Shown: positions 47,341 through 64,000 of the stretch, piece after piece
Layout of the letters: every line of letters starts with the position of its first letter
Position numbering within the stretch: the stretch's first letter is position 1
From: Paraescarpia echinospica
Lineage: Eukaryota > Annelida > Polychaeta > Sabellida > Siboglinidae
DNA length: 64,000 nucleotides
Direction of reading: 5' to 3'
NCBI GenBank assembly: GCA_020002185.1
Contig: CM034539.1
Coordinates: forward strand, 33,066,918-33,130,917
Made by a program: the position numbers and the translations under genes
The notes under the pieces: model-generated
Seen by the model: the letters and a program-made list of their open reading frames with translations, nothing else
The model's database searches: none
Told to the model about the DNA's origin: nothing

Positions 47341-48272
47341 ATAACCCGTCAACAGTGACTCTCGTACACAACATATTTTTTCCCTGTGTTTTGTAGAAAT
47401 GTATTTGTGAGTTAATTATGCACGCTCTGGTGAAATGTATAACTCGGTTACGTCAACATCAACGGGGACACACGTATACAAATAAATATTAAAATGTCAA
47501 CGACAATGTTGTGATATTCAGTATTAATAGCTAAACAACGCATTTGTTGAACTCATTTACGAGACACACAACAGTGATAGGCTGAACCATGTATCACAAA
47601 TATCTGAGAACTCAACAACCCTCTATCTCACGTTTTCAATGTTACTTTAATTGTCAATAATCATGTGTCATTACTTATACCCACGCACCTAGGTTAGTAT
47701 AGAAACGCCAAATTAAATTGAGGTCAAATATAATTAGGATTATTTATCCAGAACATGCTGGCAAGAAGGTTAACTGCAGTTGCCATAAGGACTTCTTCAG
47801 ATGCAGGCATTTAAATTGCGCGCCTGTGGGTGTTGTGTCCATCTGAATAGAACGATCACGCATGGTTAACGATCTGTGCGGACACCCCCGAAAGAATTTT
47901 CTTTCAAAGTGTACAGATGTTCCCACGTCACACATATCGACTATTCCATGCACAGTTCGCCCACGCTGGGGAATTGATAATACTCGACACGCGAGAAATT
48001 TGAAACTGGTTCTGGCGTCGATCTTCTCGTGTCATACATAACATGTTTCGCAAGAAAACGATCCTACCAAGTGTCGACTGCTCCACACAAATGTTATATT
48101 TAGTGTAGTTAACATCAGACAAACTACTAGATTTATTTGGGTTCGGCCCAACTGAAATTCGGCGGAAAATGACAACATTTGCTACGTATTGCATATCTCT
48201 ACGGGGGCGGTCGACTTAGTAATCGTTGGTAGCCTAGCCCTACCCATAACCATAGCTAACCATAACTATTTG

Positions 48273-48550
48273 TATAGAGCGCGGTAGTGCAATATTTAGA
48301 GCAACGGACTCTCAATCGAGAGATTCCGAGTTCGAATCGTCTTGCTGCCGTTTCGCGTTCATTCACTCTACGTCACACCAGTTCACTCAGCTGTATGAGT
48401 GAGAACCTTGCTATAGACAGTGGCGGGTATTTGTGTACGAAATACGTACAGTGTGGCTTCAACATAACTGCTAGGGACTAAAACGTAAAGCGTTCTGAGC
48501 AGTCGTATGGACTGAATACCGCATTATATAAGAACTAACCTTTATATTTT
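48273..48550 (+). mobile_element. tRNA-derived SINE
   Basis: GCGCGGTAGTGCAATATTTA head, GAGTTCGAATCGTC B box and CCGCATTATATAAGAAC tail. The orthologue within the segmental repeat is 18246-18560. Confidence 0.8.
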
Positions 48551-49404
48551 CTACAACTGACCCTAACCGCAAGCATGACTGAATCAAACCCTAACTACGT
48601 ATAACAATAATCTAAACCTTAATTAATAATAAATTTACACCCTATCCATTTGTTCCCGTCGTCTCAGTGGTCCAAGTGACTATGAACTCGACCCTTGTAC
48701 TGTACATTATGATATAAAACTATTCACACTATATCAAGTTACCAGATATACCAATACAATATTAAAGTTCGCGCTCTTTATTAAACAGAGTGCGAGTTTT
48801 ATTTAACGTATTTATACGCAACTTAAAATAAAGTGCATCGGTAGTGATATGTAGAACGTGGACGTATGTCCTGGAGAGCATAAACAATCGTAATAACACG
48901 TTCTCAAATGCACAATAATTAATTCACACGCTGTGTAACCCGTAGTAAACCCTCATCAAATGATTGCGCCTTCATTAAGTGCATTGTTCTATGAAAGAGA
49001 CATACAGCCTTCTTACCAGCATTAAGTCAAGACTAGTTTGTTCAGGGTAGTATTCGTCATGTCTGAATCTGTCACGTTTCTGCCAAAAGATTACGCTACT
49101 GAACAAAATATTAATTAATCCTCGTGTAATCGTAGAGTTTATACCGTGCGCACATTTGAATGACTACAGCAATATTCGTTGCGGTGCTAGGCGCCTACAT
49201 TATACCGTGTCCCCGTTTTGTTACGTTATTTATTTTGATAATATTGAACCTGATCAAAACAATGCGTTCTGTATTGGTTATTATAACTAACAATAGAGGC
49301 ATTGAAATGTATTCCATCTCGACACATGGATAATGTCTTCCGCAAAGCAATGCATCTTTGTACTGTAAAACTTAATAAAGGTAACTGCACCAATTAAGTC
49401 AACG

Positions 49405-49515
49405 ACGATGTCTTCATCTTCGTCATCACCAACGTCATAGCCACCATCGTCGTCATCATCACCATAGACATCATCATCGTCAACATCATCATCGTCAACA
49501 TCATCATCGTCATCT
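49405..49515. repeat. CATCGT array, copy II
   Basis: CATCATCGTCAA units, shorter than 19460-19645. Confidence 0.92.
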
Positions 49516-49860
49516 TGTTTTTGTACTGTAACATTTAATCAAATAAATTGCATTGATGTGCGTGCGCACGCGCGCGCGAGTGCGGGTGCTGGAGCGGGTG
49601 CGTACGTGTGCGAATGAGTGTGCGTGTACGTGTGCATGTTTATGCGTCTGCGTCTGCGTATGCGTGCGCGTGCGTATGTGTGAACGATTGAGCGTACCAC
49701 TCCTTAGTTATCTTGTCGTCAATTCGAACAGTTATGTATAGACGACCAACTGAATAAGAGGTCAAACACTTTGACGGCGGTGGATTCGTCAAGGTGAGTG
49801 CATTTAACGTGTTCGTACATTGCCCTGGATGTGTCCTTCTCCGATGACGCGTAGTTGTGG

Positions 49861-49868
49861 TATAAATA
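49861..49868 (+). promoter_or_regulatory. TATA box of gene B
   Basis: TATAAATA lies about 30 bp before the presumed transcription start. The surrounding 200 bp match the gene A promoter closely (49741-49930 against 146-340), which supports a conserved core promoter rather than a chance TATA. Confidence 0.7.
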
Positions 49869-49889
49869 CGGGACGGAGCGACCCAAAGT

Positions 49890-49928
49890 ACTAGTTGCGA
49901 GCGGCTCCTCGACTCTGACTCTCTCAAG
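49890..49928 (+). other. Gene B exon 1, noncoding 5' UTR
   Basis: A short segment after the TATA box ends in CTCTCAAG followed by GTAAGAG, a near-perfect donor. There is no ATG in it. The same exon and donor occur in gene A at 302-338. The transcription start is inferred from TATA spacing. Confidence 0.65.
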
Positions 49929-50469
49929 GTAAGAGAACGTGATTTGTTCGATTGATGATAGGTGATAATCTACATAATACTTTACTAATGATTAACTATA
50001 GTTATCATTAGAAAAATATATGATTACACCTATTATCAATTCATATGTAACTATTCGGAATAGTTATTAGTGTAGATGTACGATCGTCAAATGGACGTAG
50101 GTTTAAATAGTAACTTAACTTTCGTACGTAGAAACGACACCCTGCCTTTCAGCTCAAAACTGATGGCAGGATTGGTTTATTTGCAAGAGACATAACACTT
50201 TCAAAACCAACAAGTTAGATATCCAATGGGGACAGTTTCACTAACATTATTTTTAGCCCAATTCTCCTCTTTAAAATCATTTTTTTCTCCGGAACAGTGA
50301 TCTTGTCTACTGAAACATGTCAACACAGGGACGCGTCACCTTCACGGCTGTGCCTCTGAAATAGTATTTATCCTATGTGACACGGCAGTGGGTTTTTTCA
50401 TTTTGACAAATGCTCCTTAAACTTAAGAATGGATTATATTTTATGGTGGTTTTTTTATGTGCCCATTAA

Positions 50470-52713
50470 AACGGTAGACTTCTTCAAGTATGTAAATACT
50501 TGTTACTAATACACTTACTTGAGCATATATACAAATATTATAAAATTCTTAAAAGAAATATTAGATTAGCCAAGCAAGCATATTATCAATCCAGTTTTGA
50601 AAGAAATAAGCACGATATTAAAAAACCTGGTCTATGATTAAAGAAATTATTCAAAAAAGACAGGGAAAGAAACATTTCCTGATTTCTTTCAAATTGATGG
50701 GAAAAAAGTAACTGGCAAATAAAAAAAAGTAATTGCAAATAAATTTAATTCATTTTTCATCAATATTGGTTCTACACTTGCATCACAAATAACCAATACT
50801 GGAGATAACTCTTACAAAGACTATTTAACAGAGAGACGTATACAGACTTTCAACTTTAAGCCAATAGAAAATAGTACATCGATTAGCATAATTGATAGCT
50901 TACATCCAAAATCTAGCTGTGGTAAAGATGGTCTATCAACTAAACTACTAAAGCTAATAAAAAATGAAGTAAGTGAAGCAGTCACTATAATCATTAACCA
51001 ATCAATAACAACTGGCATATTTCCAAATAAATAAAAAATTGCTACTAAAGTTATTCCACTTTTTAAAAATGGTGACGGGACAATCTTTAATAATTATCGT
51101 CCAATTGCTATCTTACCAGCTATTTCCAAGATATTTGAAAGTTTTGGGTTTAATCAAATACACGAACATTTCAATTCCAATAACTTATACTGTGAGAATC
51201 AATACGGGTTTAGGGAAAACCATTCTACGGAACTTGCCACTCTAGAAATAATAGACAGAGTTGTCCAACAACTTGACCAATCAGCAACCCCAATAAACAT
51301 ATACCTAGACCTCTCTAAAGCCTTTGACACAATTGATCATAACATATTATTACAAAAACTAAATTATTATGGAATAAATGGTGCAGCACTAGATCTATGT
51401 AAAAACTACTTACACAATCATAAGCAATGTGTTGAAATTGGCGCTTACAAGTCGGAAGAAGCTGCCACAAACACTGGTGTCCCACAAGGGTCTATTTTAG
51501 GACCCCTTGTATTTATCATATATATTAATGACATAATATTTTCAAGTGATCATTTTAAATTCATAATGTATGCAGACGACACCACTCTTTTATACATTGA
51601 ATAAATTCCAATCTCCGGATGGCCAAGTCCAAAATCAAAATATAAATAAAGAATTATAAAATATATGCAGGTGGCTAAAGGCAAACAAACTTTCTCTTAA
51701 CATTAAAAAAACAAAATTCATGGTATTTCACATGCCCCAAAAGGAAATCGAACTTCCTAAAATAGAAATAGATGGGACAAATAATGAATGTGTACATGAT
51801 TTAAAATGTTTAAGTATCACCATAAACCAACACCTAAATAGGGACAGCCATATAAACAAAACAGCAAATAAAATCAATCAAATAATTGAAATTTTAAATA
51901 AACTTAAACACGTATTACCTAAGAATATATTATCTGTAATGTATAATTTGCTCATTCTTCCCAAGATTAATTATGGCATATTGGTGTGGGGTTATCAACC
52001 CCATCGCATTTTTAAACTTCAAAAGAAAGCAGTGCGAATAGTTACTTCAAGTAAATACAATTCTCACACAGATCCCATCTTCAAAGAATGTAAATTTCTT
52101 AAGCTGGATGACATCTCCAACAGCTCAAATTTTATTACAAATTGATCAACAAGGTTATACCAGAATATTTTAGTCGAATTCCATACACATATAACTTTGC
52201 AATTCACCAATACAACACACGTGGTAAAAACAACTTATTTATTCCCAGAGTTAATCATCAATATGCAAAAAAGTACATCAGACACAACATTATACAAACT
52301 GTTAACAATACTCCAAACATCATCCTTGGTAAAATTTATACACATAGTTTATATGGTTTTTCCACTTATACAAAAAATTACTTTATCAAGAACTATGAAT
52401 CATGTTGTCAAAATACTGTTACAGCTGTCATTCTTAAACTAGACATGACTTTGCATTTGTTTAAACTAATTTGTGTATTATACTATACTATAATATGCTA
52501 TACTAAACATAATATGTTTGTATATATATATATATATGCATATATAGTTGATCACGTGATAATCATATAATTATGTTACATCAGTGGGGTGGCTCCCATG
52601 ATAGCGGCATATAATTGTCTTAATGGGAGCCTCCCTGACCTTACAATGAATTTTATATTGTAGTTTATGTACTTATGGTGGTCAAAATAAATACTGTCTG
52701 TCTGTATGTCTGT
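50470..52713 (+). mobile_element. Jockey/CR1-group LINE in gene B intron 1
   Basis: 5'-truncated. RT begins near 50560 and reads NKFNSFFINIGS-like, [82 protein letters not shown] and MYADDTTLLYI at 51560-51600, all RT palm and finger motifs. The C-terminal region continues to about 52530 with few stops (51005, 51602, 52143). The 3' end is CAAAATAAATACTGTCTGTCTG. Better kept than the other LINEs. Confidence 0.88.
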
Positions 52714-53050
52714 ATACCGTTGTTAGTTTAATGCTTATCGTTTTTACGTTCACAATAGGCAGATATAACAGGGTTCAGTGTAGCATTACACTATAACAGG
52801 TTACAAAATTACAGCAATAAAAGCTTTACATAAGGATTTGCCGATTTACGTGGAAAATAAATATTATTGTTATTAGTATTGTCGGCTATCGTAAGCTGTG
52901 CTGTAATAATATCCTATAGGATTGTGAAAATAACCAAAGTTTTTTTATATGGAAAAAAAATGAAAATATTTGTATGGTGTGATCATTTATGATGCTAAAG
53001 TGAATACTGATTTTAATCTTAACACAGGCGTCATTACATTTATGTTGCAG

Positions 53051-63642
<10,592 letters not shown>

Positions 63643-64000
63643 GTACGTGACACAAAACTAGGGTACCACATGTACGCTCGCACGCATGCACGCACGCACG
63701 CACGCATGTATGCACCTACACATATATGCACAAGCACACGCAAACGTACACGCAAACGCCCACAACACACACATGCACGCAGAGGGGGAGGCAACTGAGT
63801 TTGTTTATTTATATAAATAGTTAGATATATACATGCCGCCATGCAATTCTAGCGTATTACGTTCGTGACATATATAAACATAGCGCTTTGCGCCTATCTG
63901 ATTCCTCTAGACGTTCACCTGCTCCAACAAAATGATACATTTCGAAGGACTGTCAGTACATTTTCTAAATTAATTTAATACGGATACTTATTTTTAAATT
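63643..64000 (+). other. Start of gene B intron 12
   Basis: CACG-type simple repeat to about 63795, then AT-rich sequence colinear with gene A 5023-5230. The second ShK exon is expected about 0.5 kb past the edge. Confidence 0.6.

Overview
This window is animal genomic DNA. It has intron-rich genes with GT-AG junctions, several decayed non-LTR retrotransposons, tRNA-derived SINEs and very large amounts of TG, AG and tetranucleotide microsatellite. No bacterial operon, CRISPR array or phage module is visible. The repeat style and the mixture of CAP, FN2, ShK and EGF modules suggest a marine invertebrate, perhaps a lophotrochozoan such as a gastropod. An amphioxus-like genome cannot be excluded from sequence alone.

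The only clear protein-coding genes are two paralogues of one secreted, cysteine-rich modular protein, in the same orientation at the two ends. Gene B (right; promoter at 49861, coding exons from 53051, running off the right edge) encodes a signal peptide, a short linker, a complete CAP/SCP domain over five exons, then FN2, ShK, EGF and EGF exons. Gene A (left; promoter at 271, stop at 6344-6346) has the matching promoter, linker, FN2, ShK, EGF and EGF exons, and shows the 3' end of the family: a second ShK-like exon and a short terminal exon. Gene A lacks the signal-peptide exon and nearly all of the CAP domain. One deletion fused the middle of the exon that starts CAP to the middle of the exon that ends it, in frame. 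Yet its 284-codon frame from exon 2 to the stop is open. It is either a young pseudogene or a CAP-less derivative with an unseen start.

Two orphan pieces of the same family lie on the minus strand between them: a signal-peptide exon whose ATG is ATT (29711-29830), and a CAP exon with about 1 kb of its upstream intron, broken by a LINE (42104-43255).

From about 6.9 to 49.6 kb the window is a repeat graveyard. It holds an RTE-like LINE tail (7.5-7.95 kb), a Ty3/gypsy-like gag split by a TIR element (9.6-12.85 kb), a DDE transposase remnant (13.3-14.1 kb), minisatellites (15.1, 16.6-17.4, 19.9 kb), a CR1-like LINE 3' end with an empty-site paralogue (27.2-27.9 kb), a MITE-like element (30.8-31.2 kb), a recent 0.8 kb tandem duplication (33.0-34.55 kb), a perfect 28-bp-arm palindrome (36.9 kb) and a minus-strand EN/RT LINE (38.6-41.8 kb). 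A segmental repeat is present at 15.5-19.6 kb, in parts at 24.6-28 kb, and again at 45.0-49.5 kb, directly upstream of the gene B promoter. A plus-strand LINE (50.5-52.7 kb) sits in gene B intron 1. All splice sites and domain calls were read by eye, without alignment tools or transcript data.
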